From Syntrophales bacterium (GTDB lineage: Bacteria; Desulfobacterota; Syntrophia; Syntrophales; UBA5619), in NCBI GenBank assembly GCA_023229765.1, contig JALNYO010000003.1:62001-126000 (forward strand): a DNA stretch of 64,000 nt. Direction: 5' to 3'. The notes under the pieces were generated by a model. That model did no database searches and was not told the DNA's origin. It saw only the letters and a list, made by a program, of their open reading frames with translations. Positions 7,662 to 16,702 of the stretch are shown in pieces. Numbering within the stretch: position 1 is the first letter of the stretch; each line of letters begins with the position of its first letter. The translations under genes and the position numbers were made by a program.

Positions 7662-10646
7662 TTAAGAGGCGAGCGGCTGTTGCCAGGCCTCCTTCAGAAC
7701 GGAGAGTTTTTCCTCCATGATGGCGTTTCCGGCCAGCCCCTTGATCGTCAACAGTTCCTGCCCGGCAACCTTTCCGATCAGGGCGAAGACGGAATCCCCC
7801 AAAATTGCATCGAAGGCCTCCTGCTGCTCCGGATGGATTGTCGTGACGAAGCGGCTCTGGGATTCTGAAAAAAGGAGTTCATCGTCGCGGCTGATTCCCT
7901 CCGCGGGAATCTTTGCCAGATCGAGGTCAAGACCCAAGCCTCCCGCGAAAGCCGATTCGGCGAGCGCCACGCCGAGACCGCCGTCCGAGCAGTCGTGGCA
8001 GGAGGCGACCAGTCCTTCCCGGATGGCCATGCTCAGCCTCTGGTAAAGCAATTTTGCCGTTTTTGGCCTTACCTGCGGAACGCTGTTGCCGATTGCCCCG
8101 TTTTGGGCGTACCATTCCGATCCGCCCAGCTCCTGATAGGTTTCCCCCAGAACATAGACAAGATCGCCCGGTTTTTTGACATCCATCGTCACAGCCTGGC
8201 GGATGTCTGCGATCTTCCCCAGCGTCGAGAAAAGGAGCGTCGGCGGGACAGAGATGCGCACATCCCCGATCTGATAGTCGTTTTTCATGCTGTCCTTGCC
8301 CGAGATGCAGGGGACGCCGTAGGCCGTCGTCAGGTCGTAGAGCGCCTCGTTGGCCCGGATGAGCTGGGCGAGTTTGTAATCCCCGTCGGGATTCTTTTCG
8401 GTCTGCACCGGGTCGCACCAGCAGAAGTTGTCCAGCCCGGCCAGCATGTCGAGCGAGGCGCCGGTTGCGACGGCATTTCTGACCGCCTCGTCGATGGCCG
8501 CCGCCGCCATGGCGTAGGCGTCGATATCGCTGTAGCGGGGGCAGATGCCGTTGGCGACGACAATCCCCTCAAAGGAGTCCAGCAGGGGCCGGATTATCGC
8601 GGCATCGCTGGGGCCGTCGTTGCAGACGCCGGTCAGCGGCTTGACCACGCTTCCCCCCTGCACCTCATGGTCGTACTGGCGGACAACCGACTCCTTCGAG
8701 CAGATGTTCAGTCGCGACAGCATTTTTCTCAGTTCCGCGCCCAAATTCTCCGGGAGCGGGAAATCCGGCTCCGGATGCTGCGGCGCCTTCCAGGAGGCCC
8801 GGAGGTTCATCTGCGGAAGTCCGTCGTGAAGAAAGGGGAGCTCGAGGAGGGCGACGGTCTTTTCGCCATAACGGACATGGAACCAGCCCGAATCGGTGTA
8901 GCGCCCAAGCGGGGTGGCCTCGACGTCCATTTTACGAGCGAGAGAGAGAAATTCATCAATTGTTTCAGGCGACACGGCAAGCGTCATCCGTTCCTGGGAT
9001 TCGGAGATCAGAATCTCCCACGGGGCGAGCCCCGGGTACTTGAGCGGCGCCTGGGCAAGATCAAGCTCGCAGCCGCCGGAGATTCCCGCCGTTTCCCCGA
9101 CGGAGGAGGAAAGTCCGCCCGCGCCGTTGTCGGTGATTGCCCGGTAGAGGTCCCGATCCCTGGCGATAAGCAGAAAATCCGTCATCTTCTTCTGGGTTAT
9201 CGGGTCGCCGATCTGCACCGCCGTCACCGGAGAGCCCTCGTGCAGTTCCTCGGAGGAGAATGTTGCCCCGTGGATGCCGTCCTTGCCGATGCGGCCTCCG
9301 GTCATCACGATGATGTCGCCGGGCAGTATTGTCTTCAGATGACTCAATTCCCCCTGGATACGGGCCGGCATGATTCCTCCCGTGCCGCAGTAAACCAGTG
9401 GTTTCCCGAGGTAGCGCTCGTCGAAAACGATGCAGCCGTTGACGGTCGGGATGCCGCTTTTATTGCCGCCGTGTTCGACGCCTTCGCGCACCCCCTCGAA
9501 TATCCGGCGCGGGTGAAGGATCCGGGCCGGCAGGGTTTTTTCGTATTCGGGCGGGGCGAAACAGAAGACGTCGGTATTGAAGATCAGCTTTGCCCCCCGG
9601 CCGGCGCCGAACGGATCGCGATTTACCCCGACGATGCCGGTGAGCGCCCCGCCGTAAGGATCGAGGGCGGAGGGGGAGTTGTGGGTTTCCACCTTGAAGA
9701 CGAGGTTCCAGTCGTCATTGAAGCGGATGATCCCGGCGTTGTCGGAAAAGACGGAGAGGCACCAGTCGCCCGCGCCCATCCGTTTTCTGATCTCGTTGGT
9801 CGAGCCCTTGATGCAGGTGTTGAAAAGGGAATTTATCTCCCGGGGCATGCCGTTTCCGTCATCATAGATAATTTTGGCGTTGAATATCTTGTGCTTGCAG
9901 TGCTCGGACCAGGTCTGCGCCAGACACTCCAGCTCCGCGTCGGTTATTTTCCCGGAGAGCCCCAATTCCTCCCTGCGGGCGACAAAGGTCTCATCTTGCA
10001 GATGGCGCTGGATGATTTTCATCTCTTCAAGAGAGAGCGCCAAGAGTCTTTCCTGACTGATCTTCACCAATTCGCTGTCGGAAATGTTCAGATCTATTTC
10101 CCTTGTCCGGGGGAGGTCGCTTCCCATTACCTGCGGGATATAAGGTTTTATCCGGGCGTCTGGTTCCCCGGCCGTCCCGGGGTAGATATCGTAACGCTGA
10201 ATGAGGTCGTTGGCGAGGAGTTCCGAGGCAATCCTGGCGGCGTCGTTTTGGGAAAGAGCGGACAGAGGAACTCCACTGATTGCGTACAGACGCGACGTAT
10301 AGACGCGCACTTTTTTGCCGGTGAGAACGGCAATCGCCTCGCCGGCGGTTTTTCCGACATTGTCGGTGACGCCGGGACGGAAGCCGACCTCGATAAACCA
10401 GTCGCAACCGGCTGCTGCTGAGCCGTTGATCGCGTAATTCTGGACTACAGGATCAGACAGGGGGCCGCCCGCCGATTTTTCGAGTTCTTCCCGGTCCAGC
10501 TCGCCGTCAAGCGTGTAGATCTCGAACGTCCGCACCGAGGCGACGTCTATCCTCAGGTGGCTGATAATTCTCTTTTTTATCTTCTCGCCGAGGGCGTCCC
10601 GGATCCCGTTTTTAAAACCAATCTCGATGCGGTTGAGCATGTTCAA
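7662..10646 (-). CDS. purL: Phosphoribosylformylglycinamidine synthase, PurL with N-terminal PurS-like part
   Basis: The 994-residue protein is the synthetase part of FGAM synthase, using ATP and PurQ-derived ammonia. Residues 1-150 look like a PurS-related region (FEIYTLDGELDREEL and following), after which the duplicated AIR-synthase-like ATP-binding domains appear, with QTWSEHCKHK near residue 240, FKVETHNSPSA near 325 and a second set of ATP-site motifs (CHDCSDGGLGVALAE) near 910. It lacks a C-terminal glutaminase domain, which is supplied by purQ downstream. Start could be the TTG at 10646 or the ATG two codons later. I found no purine riboswitch in the short upstream gap. Confidence 0.95.
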   Translation of the reverse strand: MNMLNRIEIGFKNGIRDALGEKIKKRIISHLRIDVASVRTFEIYTLDGELDREELEKSAGGPLSDPVVQNYAINGSAAAGCDWFIEVGFRPGVTDNVGKTAGEAIAVLTGKKVRVYTSRLYAISGVPLSALSQNDAARIASELLANDLIQRYDIYPGTAGEPDARIKPYIPQVMGSDLPRTREIDLNISDSELVKISQERLLALSLEEMKIIQRHLQDETFVARREELGLSGKITDAELECLAQTWSEHCKHKIFNAKIIYDDGNGMPREINSLFNTCIKGSTNEIRKRMGAGDWCLSVFSDNAGIIRFNDDWNLVFKVETHNSPSALDPYGGALTGIVGVNRDPFGAGRGAKLIFNTDVFCFAPPEYEKTLPARILHPRRIFEGVREGVEHGGNKSGIPTVNGCIVFDERYLGKPLVYCGTGGIMPARIQGELSHLKTILPGDIIVMTGGRIGKDGIHGATFSSEELHEGSPVTAVQIGDPITQKKMTDFLLIARDRDLYRAITDNGAGGLSSSVGETAGISGGCELDLAQAPLKYPGLAPWEILISESQERMTLAVSPETIDEFLSLARKMDVEATPLGRYTDSGWFHVRYGEKTVALLELPFLHDGLPQMNLRASWKAPQHPEPDFPLPENLGAELRKMLSRLNICSKESVVRQYDHEVQGGSVVKPLTGVCNDGPSDAAIIRPLLDSFEGIVVANGICPRYSDIDAYAMAAAAIDEAVRNAVATGASLDMLAGLDNFCWCDPVQTEKNPDGDYKLAQLIRANEALYDLTTAYGVPCISGKDSMKNDYQIGDVRISVPPTLLFSTLGKIADIRQAVTMDVKKPGDLVYVLGETYQELGGSEWYAQNGAIGNSVPQVRPKTAKLLYQRLSMAIREGLVASCHDCSDGGLGVALAESAFAGGLGLDLDLAKIPAEGISRDDELLFSESQSRFVTTIHPEQQEAFDAILGDSVFALIGKVAGQELLTIKGLAGNAIMEEKLSVLKEAWQQPLAS

Positions 10647-10725
10647 ACCCCGTTTTTCGTCTTGTTGCGTTCATCCAAAAACGCGTTTTCAATATCAGAT
10701 GGGCGGGCAAAAAACAAATAGAACG

Positions 10726-11376
10726 TTACCCCTTTCTGAGCGTTACGCGGAAAAGCTTGCGGGGAAGGGTTCCTTCCTCGAATTCATCAACGCTGAGCAG
10801 TTCATAGCCCTTCGCCAATTGCTCAACTTTCTGCATACTGAAGAAATGGACTACGAAACCCCCAACTTCGTACAGATCCTCGCCCCGGTTAATGCCTTTG
10901 CCATAATGAAAATCGTTCGTGTTGCGCACCGTATAGACATGAAGCCCATTCGGGCGCAGCACTCGCAGCACTTCGCGAGATAAAGCTTCGAGTTCGGAGG
11001 TTGTAAGCGCCATGCAATAAAGCATGTGCGAGTAGCAGGCATCGAATGTCTTGTCGGCAAAGGGGAGCGGTTTGCGGACATCGTGGCTTTGGGCGGCAAC
11101 GAGCGCGGATAAGCCTGACTGAGCGGCTTTCTCCATGATGGAATTTACGCCAGCCTCGGAATAATCGAGGACATCCACTTGAAAACCATTTCCGGCGAAG
11201 AAGAGGGTATCTCTGCCTTGGCCTCCGCCTAATTCGAGGATTCTTTTTTTCCCTTCTTTTTTTAACAACTCTGCTGCATTCCGTGCCGGTTCACTGGCCT
11301 TAGCCCCGAACATGTCGGCTGTCTCAGAAAATGTCTCGTCCCAGTGTCGCTGTTGTGCGTTCAGTGCTTCATTCAT
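10726..11376 (-). CDS. Class I SAM-dependent methyltransferase
   Basis: A 216-residue methyltransferase with a Rossmann SAM-binding motif I (ILELGGGQGRDTLFFA) near residue 46, an acidic motif II (VDVLDYS) and the Methyltransf_11/25 type motif SHMLYCM. The substrate is unknown. It stands between purL and glmM without tight linkage to either (about 80 and 180 bases), and its codons look more AT-rich than its neighbours, which may mean later acquisition; that is an impression rather than a calculation. Confidence 0.8.
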   Translation of the reverse strand: MNEALNAQQRHWDETFSETADMFGAKASEPARNAAELLKKEGKKRILELGGGQGRDTLFFAGNGFQVDVLDYSEAGVNSIMEKAAQSGLSALVAAQSHDVRKPLPFADKTFDACYSHMLYCMALTTSELEALSREVLRVLRPNGLHVYTVRNTNDFHYGKGINRGEDLYEVGGFVVHFFSMQKVEQLAKGYELLSVDEFEEGTLPRKLFRVTLRKG

Positions 11377-11559
11377 GGCTGGTTCCTTACGCTAATTTTA
11401 TCAGTCCATATTAATCTTTGACAATTTCACCCTTTGCTTATCGCTTTCCTGATATTTCCATGTATAAGAGATGCCCGATGGCAATAAAATACTGTGGGCA
11501 ATGGGGAAAGATGAAACTACTTTTTCTAATTAGAAATGTACTCCGGAGGGGTTCTGGAG

Positions 11560-12912
11560 TCAAACGTTCAGGCTTTTGTCAATCACGGCGGCGAGCGTGC
11601 GGCAGATCTGCTCGGTTTCTTCCTGAGTTGGCCCCTCCGCCATGATCCGGCAGATATGCTGCGTGCCGGAGTAGCGGACAAGCACGCGGCCCTGATCCCT
11701 TAGACGCGCCTCCGCCTTGCGGATCGCGGCGGCGATCGCCGGGATTGCTGCGAGTTCCGGCCTGGATTTTACATGCACATTGACGAGAACCTGGGGAAAT
11801 ACATTCATTATTTCAGCAAGTTTGGAGAGGGGCTGGCCTGCCTTTTTCATCGCCGCCGCCACCTGCAGGGCGGTGATAATCCCGTCGCCGGTTGTGTGGT
11901 GTTCGAGAAAGATCAGATGGCCGGAATCCTCTCCCCCCAGCGCTGCCCCCCTCGCTTTCATCGCCTCGATAACGAGCCGATCGCCGACCCCGGTGATGAC
12001 GGAGTCTATCCCCAAAGATTCCAAGGCGATCCGCAGGCCGGTATTGCTCATCACCGTCCGGACGACGGTATTATTGGTCAATTTTCCCTCATTTTTCATG
12101 ACCTTGGCGCAGATCGCGAGCATGCGGTCCCCGGTGAGAACATTGCCTTTTTCGTCCACCGCGATCACGCGATCGCCGTCGCCGTCGAAGGCAAACCCGG
12201 CGTCGGCGCCGCTTTCCACTACCTTTTTCGCCAGTTTTTCCGGGTGCTGGGAGCCGCAGTGGAGGTTGATGTTTCTGCCGTCCGGCGTGTTGAACAGGGT
12301 TATCGTTGCGGCGCCCAGTTCGGAAAAGGCGTCAGGCGCAACGCGATAAGCGGCCCCGTTTGCACAGTCCAGAACTAGCTTCATCCCTGCGAGCGAATGT
12401 TCGCGGGGAAAGGATTGTTTCAGAAAGGCCGTATAGCGGACGGGCGCATCGTCCATTCGGGAGACCCTGCCAAGTTTGGCGGGGGAGGGGGCGAGGGCAG
12501 GGATTCTTTCGGCGGATACCAGCTCCTCGATCGCCGCCTCCGTTTCGTCGGGAAGCTTGAACCCGCCATTGCCGAAAATCTTTATCCCATTGTCTTCGTA
12601 GGGGTTATGGGATGCAGAAATGACGATTCCCGCATCGGCGCGGAGACTGCCGGCAAGAAAAGCCACCCCCGGGGTGGGAAGAATCCCGGCGACTATTGCA
12701 TCCGCGCCCATAGAGCAGAGCCCGGCGACAATCGCATTTTCCAGCATGTCCCCGGAAATGCGGGTGTCCCTGCCGATGACAATGCGGGGCGCATGTCCTT
12801 CCCTGTCAAGCAGATGGGCGACAGCGCGGCCAATATTCAGCGCCATCTCCGCCGTCATCGGCGCTTTGTTTGCCACCCCCCGAATGCCGTCGGTGCCGAA
12901 CAGTTTGCTCAT
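11560..12912 (-). CDS. glmM: Phosphoglucosamine mutase
   Basis: GlmM converts glucosamine-6-phosphate to glucosamine-1-phosphate, feeding UDP-GlcNAc for peptidoglycan and lipopolysaccharide. The 450-residue protein has the normal four-domain length, the phosphoserine loop ISASHNP with the active serine at residue 101, the metal loop DGDGDR, the sugar loop GGEDSGH and the phosphate-binding RYSGTQ near the C terminus. It begins 20 bases after the malic enzyme stop, so the two are probably co-transcribed. Confidence 0.97.
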   Translation of the reverse strand: MSKLFGTDGIRGVANKAPMTAEMALNIGRAVAHLLDREGHAPRIVIGRDTRISGDMLENAIVAGLCSMGADAIVAGILPTPGVAFLAGSLRADAGIVISASHNPYEDNGIKIFGNGGFKLPDETEAAIEELVSAERIPALAPSPAKLGRVSRMDDAPVRYTAFLKQSFPREHSLAGMKLVLDCANGAAYRVAPDAFSELGAATITLFNTPDGRNINLHCGSQHPEKLAKKVVESGADAGFAFDGDGDRVIAVDEKGNVLTGDRMLAICAKVMKNEGKLTNNTVVRTVMSNTGLRIALESLGIDSVITGVGDRLVIEAMKARGAALGGEDSGHLIFLEHHTTGDGIITALQVAAAMKKAGQPLSKLAEIMNVFPQVLVNVHVKSRPELAAIPAIAAAIRKAEARLRDQGRVLVRYSGTQHICRIMAEGPTQEETEQICRTLAAVIDKSLNV

Positions 12913-12932
12913 GCGATTTGCCTGTCCCCCTT

Positions 12933-14585
12933 CTATGCGTACTGCCGATAGGTCGGATCGTACATCGAGGCCCTGATGAAGCCGCCCAGGTCATCCGGTT
13001 CCTTCATTTCCGTCAGGCCGCGGGCAAAGACGATTTTCGCGACGGCAACCGCGATATTGAACGAGACCTCGCGGATAAGCGCCAGAGAGGGAAAGATGCG
13101 TCCCATGTCCAGGTCAGCCTGCGTGACCTGGTCGGTAAGCGATCGCGCTGCCGCGGCAAACATCTCGTCGGTGACGGAGGTGGCCCGCGAGGCGACGATG
13201 CCGAGGCCCGCTCCGGGGAAAATGTAGGCGTTATTGGACTGTCCCGAGACAAATGTCTGGCCGTCGATCACGACAGGTGGAAAGGGACTTCCGCTTGCGA
13301 AAACGGCGCGTTTGTCCGTGCAACGATAGGCCGTCTCGGCGGTGCATTCCGACTTGGATGTGGGGTTGGAAAGCGCGAAGATAATCGGTCTTTCATTGAT
13401 TTTTGCCATGAGGCGCAGAATTTCCTCCGTGAAAGCGCCTGCTTGAGCGGAGGCGCCAATGATCGCCGTCGGCCGGAGCGACTCGATAGCCGACAGCAGA
13501 TCCGGCTGGAAAGGATAGTCATGCGCGAACAGAAGCTTGTGCTCGGCCAAATCATGGCGGCTCTTGACGACCAGTCCGTGGGAATCGACAAACCAGCAGT
13601 TGCGCCGGGCTTCCTCCTCGGACATTCCTTCCAAGGCCATTGCCGAAGCAATAAGGCTGCCCATGCCGATTCCCGCTTCTCCCGCGCCGAGGAAAAGCAG
13701 GCGCTGTTCCTTTAATTTTCCCCCAGTTATCCGCAGGGAAGAGAGAATGCCGGCCAGCGCAACGGAAGCCGTTCCCTGAATGTCGTCGTTGAAAAAGGGG
13801 TATTGGTCGCGGTATTTTTGCAGCAGGCGAAAGGCGTTAACGTTTCCGAAATCTTCCATCTGGATTAAAGCGTCCGGAAAAACCTCGTGCGCGGCCGCCA
13901 TGAATTCATCGATCAACTCGTCATAGGCTTCTCCCCGCAGGCGGGGTTCCTGAAGCCCGATATAGTTTGGCGATTGCAGGAGTTCCTTGTTGTTTGTTCC
14001 GACGTCGATGGTAATCGGCAGGCAGCCGCCGGGATCTATGCCGGCGTACCCCGCGTAAAGCGACAATTTGCCGATCGGGATTCCCATGCCGTTCGCCCCA
14101 AGATCGCCGAGGCCGAGGATGCGCTCGCCGTCGGTTACGACTATTACCTGCACAGCGCGACGCCAGTTCTGAAGGACCTTCTTAATCTGGCCGCGGTCGT
14201 ATTTTGTAAGGTATATGCCACGGGGGGAACTAAAAATATTGCTGAATTCCTGGCAGGCAAGACCCACGGTCGGCGTGTAAACGAGGGGGGCAATTTCTTC
14301 GACATGATTGATGAGGGTTTGGTAGAACAGTTGCTCGTTACGGTCCCGAAGGTCGGAAATATACAGGTATTTTTCCAGATCATTAGGTTTCTTCCTGAGA
14401 TGGTCAAGCACTTGGTCAACCCTCTCCTGCTGGGTGAAAATCTTCGGCGGCAGCAGCCCTCGCAGCCCGAAAGTTTCGCGTTCTACTGCGGTGAAGGATG
14501 TTCCCTTGTTCAGCAATGGATCCCTGAGCAGTGCAATCCCCAGGGGAAGACGTGCCGCTTCCTCCTTCTTTAAAGTTGTTGTCAT
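12933..14585 (-). CDS. Malic enzyme, large NAD-type (MaeA/SfcA-like)
   Basis: The enzyme oxidatively decarboxylates malate to pyruvate. The 550-residue length and the order of motifs (YTPTVG, DGERILGLGDLGANGMGIPIGK, NDDIQGTA, FLGAGEAGIGMG, ALSNPTSKSEC) match the large malic enzymes of the NAD-preferring MaeA group. The start is the ATG at 14583-14585 (MTTTLKKEE), placed by an AAAGGAGAT ribosome site; an open frame continues upstream to 15152 but overlaps the next gene and is not part of this protein. Cofactor choice is inferred from family, not proven by residues. Confidence 0.94.
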   Translation of the reverse strand: MTTTLKKEEAARLPLGIALLRDPLLNKGTSFTAVERETFGLRGLLPPKIFTQQERVDQVLDHLRKKPNDLEKYLYISDLRDRNEQLFYQTLINHVEEIAPLVYTPTVGLACQEFSNIFSSPRGIYLTKYDRGQIKKVLQNWRRAVQVIVVTDGERILGLGDLGANGMGIPIGKLSLYAGYAGIDPGGCLPITIDVGTNNKELLQSPNYIGLQEPRLRGEAYDELIDEFMAAAHEVFPDALIQMEDFGNVNAFRLLQKYRDQYPFFNDDIQGTASVALAGILSSLRITGGKLKEQRLLFLGAGEAGIGMGSLIASAMALEGMSEEEARRNCWFVDSHGLVVKSRHDLAEHKLLFAHDYPFQPDLLSAIESLRPTAIIGASAQAGAFTEEILRLMAKINERPIIFALSNPTSKSECTAETAYRCTDKRAVFASGSPFPPVVIDGQTFVSGQSNNAYIFPGAGLGIVASRATSVTDEMFAAAARSLTDQVTQADLDMGRIFPSLALIREVSFNIAVAVAKIVFARGLTEMKEPDDLGGFIRASMYDPTYRQYA

Positions 14586-14650
14586 AAGAAATCTCCTTTC
14601 AATTAAGTCATTGATAAAGTTATCGCCCCTCTTTACGCGGGGCGCTTTTT

Positions 14651-15556
14651 TTAGTTTTGGGGCAAGCCCTTCCAGCCCTGATGGGTGCCAAAGCGGGTTA
14701 TCAATGCCGCCCCCAGCCCGATCACGATTGAGATCGCCTTTATCATCCAGCCCAAATAGGGGACCCAGCCGATAATCCAGATAATCACAAGGCCCCAGAA
14801 TGTCTGCCGGACAACGCCCGCGTCTCCCTTTCCGGCGAGGCGCAGCGCCCAGGCGCCGATGAGACGGCTTACGGCAATGAAGCCGAGCAAGGCCGTCAGT
14901 ACGACCAGGATCACCTCCAGCGGAATCAGCGCGATGCCGATGACCGAGATGGTCAGGAGCAGCGCCAGCGGGGCGATCGCAATCAGGGCAAGGACTCCGG
15001 TCAGGATGACCTTGAGGGTGTTTTCGCTGATTGCCTCCGAAACCATTATTACCTGTTTTGGCAAGAGCGCGGCCGTCAGCAGCGCCATGCACAGGATGAC
15101 AGTCAGCATCGAAAGCGAAATGAGCGCGAACACCCAGGACCAGCCATCCCATTGGCTGTTTATTGAATTTATTAATGTTTCGTAGATGTTTGTGGAGTTA
15201 ATCTCCGTCAGATTGCCGCCGATTTCGGCATCTTTTGCCACTACTATCACACCGCCGACGGAGGCGACATCTCCTTTTACGACAGCCGTTTTTGTGAGTA
15301 CGACCGAACCGCCAATTGCCAGGACGCTGTCGTCAACCGTGCCGTTTACGGTGATCTGACCCATGATTACTATAACCCGCCTGACCTTCTCCCCTTTTTC
15401 GATCGTGATGTCTTTGCCGAGGCGGATGACGCTTTTGTCGTTGGCGGCAAAGGCGGGCGCTGTAACAAACAGCATTGATAAGACGAGCAGCAAAAAAAGG
15501 GCGCGTTGAAGGTTGGTCTTGATTGTCATAGGGGTAGCCTCATATTTATTTTTCAT
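14651..15556 (-). CDS. Exported bactofilin-like/polymer-forming domain protein with C-terminal membrane helices
   Basis: The 301-residue protein starts with a signal peptide (a hydrophobic run ending APAFAA near residue 38), followed to about residue 120 by a short-repeat beta-helical region rich in V, G and D (GTVDDSVLAIGGSVVL, AVVKGDVASVGGV) like the polymer-forming/bactofilin fold. After residue 140 there are about four membrane helices. The function is unknown; similar proteins are annotated only as membrane or polymer-forming proteins. The start is coupled to the dedA stop by an ATGA overlap. A second possible start is the methionine at residue 9. Confidence 0.65.
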   Translation of the reverse strand: MKNKYEATPMTIKTNLQRALFLLLVLSMLFVTAPAFAANDKSVIRLGKDITIEKGEKVRRVIVIMGQITVNGTVDDSVLAIGGSVVLTKTAVVKGDVASVGGVIVVAKDAEIGGNLTEINSTNIYETLINSINSQWDGWSWVFALISLSMLTVILCMALLTAALLPKQVIMVSEAISENTLKVILTGVLALIAIAPLALLLTISVIGIALIPLEVILVVLTALLGFIAVSRLIGAWALRLAGKGDAGVVRQTFWGLVIIWIIGWVPYLGWMIKAISIVIGLGAALITRFGTHQGWKGLPQN

Positions 15557-16209
15557 GCTGTTTTGCGCCGCTGCCGGAAATACTCAATCGCCCCGGGCAG
15601 TACGGAGATGATGATTATCGAGATTATAACCAGCGTGAAGTTGTCTTTTACAAAAGAGATGTTTCCAAAGAAATAGCCCCCGAAAATGAACAGGGAAATC
15701 CACGAGATGCCGCCGATTACGTTATAGGAGATGAATCGGGAATAGCTCATCCGCCCGATGCCCGCGACGAACGGGGCAAAGGTTCGGATAATCGGCATGA
15801 AGCGGGCAATGATGATCGTTTTCCCGCCGTGTTTTTCATAAAACTGATGGGTCTTTTCGAGATAAGCCTTCTTGAAGAAACGGCCGTCCGCTTTCTGAAA
15901 CACCTTGGGCCCAAGGTAGTGGCCGATTGCATAATTCACTGAATCGCCGGCGATCGCGGCGAGGGAAAGGATGATAAAGAGCAACTCCACGGTCAGAGGT
16001 CCCTTCAGGTAGGGGTTGGCGGCGAAGGCGCCGAGGCCGAAGAGCAGCGAGTCGCCGGGAAGTATCGGTGTCACGACCAGGCCGGTCTCGCAGAAGATGA
16101 TAAGAAAGATGACAAGGTATGTCCAGCTCCCGAAATACTGCAGGACATCGGCCAGATGCCTGTCCAAGTGCAGGAAGATGTCGATAAAATTGAAAAGAAG
16201 ATCTATCAT
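15553..16209 (-). CDS. DedA family membrane protein (VTT domain)
   Basis: The 218-residue DedA protein has the expected four to five helices and the family signatures: an acidic residue in ETGLVVTPILPGDSLL, the glycine-rich GDSVNYAIGHYLG, and RFMPIIRTFAPFVAGIGRM. DedA proteins are involved in lipid-carrier (undecaprenyl phosphate or phospholipid) translocation and membrane homeostasis. It overlaps the downstream bactofilin-like gene by 4 bases, and a strong promoter lies about 110 bases upstream. Confidence 0.92.
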   Translation of the reverse strand: MIDLLFNFIDIFLHLDRHLADVLQYFGSWTYLVIFLIIFCETGLVVTPILPGDSLLFGLGAFAANPYLKGPLTVELLFIILSLAAIAGDSVNYAIGHYLGPKVFQKADGRFFKKAYLEKTHQFYEKHGGKTIIIARFMPIIRTFAPFVAGIGRMSYSRFISYNVIGGISWISLFIFGGYFFGNISFVKDNFTLVIISIIIISVLPGAIEYFRQRRKTA

Positions 16210-16328
16210 GCTTTTTCCCGTTTTCCCCCGTAACGCCGGTTAAAAATTTTCTGGTTCATCCTGCACGCATCCGGACGGGCGATGGCAGACTCCGTCCTGA
16301 CTTTCCCTCTTTTGTAAAAAACCAGTGT

Positions 16329-16357
16329 AGTATAGGGTCGCTGTTAAGTTCTGTCAA
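16329..16357 (-). promoter_or_regulatory. Sigma-70 promoter for dedA
   Basis: On the minus strand TTGACA (16352-16357) and TATACT (16329-16334) are separated by exactly 17 bases, a near-consensus promoter. Transcription would begin near 16322, about 110 bases before the dedA ATG. The MITE-like copy 2 sits just upstream of this promoter. Confidence 0.75.
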
Positions 16358-16409
16358 TGACATAATGGAAGGACATAGTGGAAGGACGTGCGCGTGAAAG
16401 TCAGACTTA

Positions 16410-16588
16410 GGGCCTGTCCACAAATAACCTGAACATCTTGCATCTCATCTTTGGGCCATCTTTGGCTGTGGCTCAATCACAAAATCCTCAACGTAGCGTT
16501 GCTACGTCTGCGGTTTTGTTCAATCGCCGCAACCAAATCTAACCCAAATCTGAGCGCAATCTTGTCCATGTTATTTGTGGGCAGGCCC
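16410..16588. mobile_element. MITE-like element, copy 2 (179 bp)
   Basis: Same 179-bp element as at 4725-4903, in inverted orientation. Its ends read GGGCCTGTCC and, inverted, GGGCCTGCCC, and a TTA duplication flanks it at 16407-16409 and 16589-16591. Central palindrome ACGTAGC/GCTACGT is retained with one base changed in the loop. It lies in the intergenic space between dedA and the 5'-nucleotidase and contains no gene. Confidence 0.88.
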
Positions 16589-16702
16589 TTAGTTTCTCCG
16601 TTTTCTTAAAATCGCAGTTGCATCTCTAAGGGAGTTGCGCTATCAGTCTAAACAACCTGAGTAGTTACCTTGCGGCAATTATTGGCAGAAAAGAGAAAAG
16701 CC

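Noticed and set aside
7995..10421. 808-codon plus-strand open frame opposite purL
   Set aside because: It is the antisense of a clear purL gene, with no recognisable domain; GC-rich codon structure explains the open frame.
14624..14652. Hairpin CGCCCC/GGGGCG followed by TTTTTTT on the plus strand
   Set aside because: Terminator-like only for rightward transcription, but no rightward gene precedes it; on the minus strand there is no T-run after the stem. Probably fortuitous, or a minor structure between the bactofilin-like gene and the malic enzyme.
12933..15152. 739-codon frame for the malic enzyme
   Set aside because: The part beyond 14585 overlaps the bactofilin-like gene in another frame, has arginine-rich shadow composition, and the MTTTLKKEE start has a good ribosome site.
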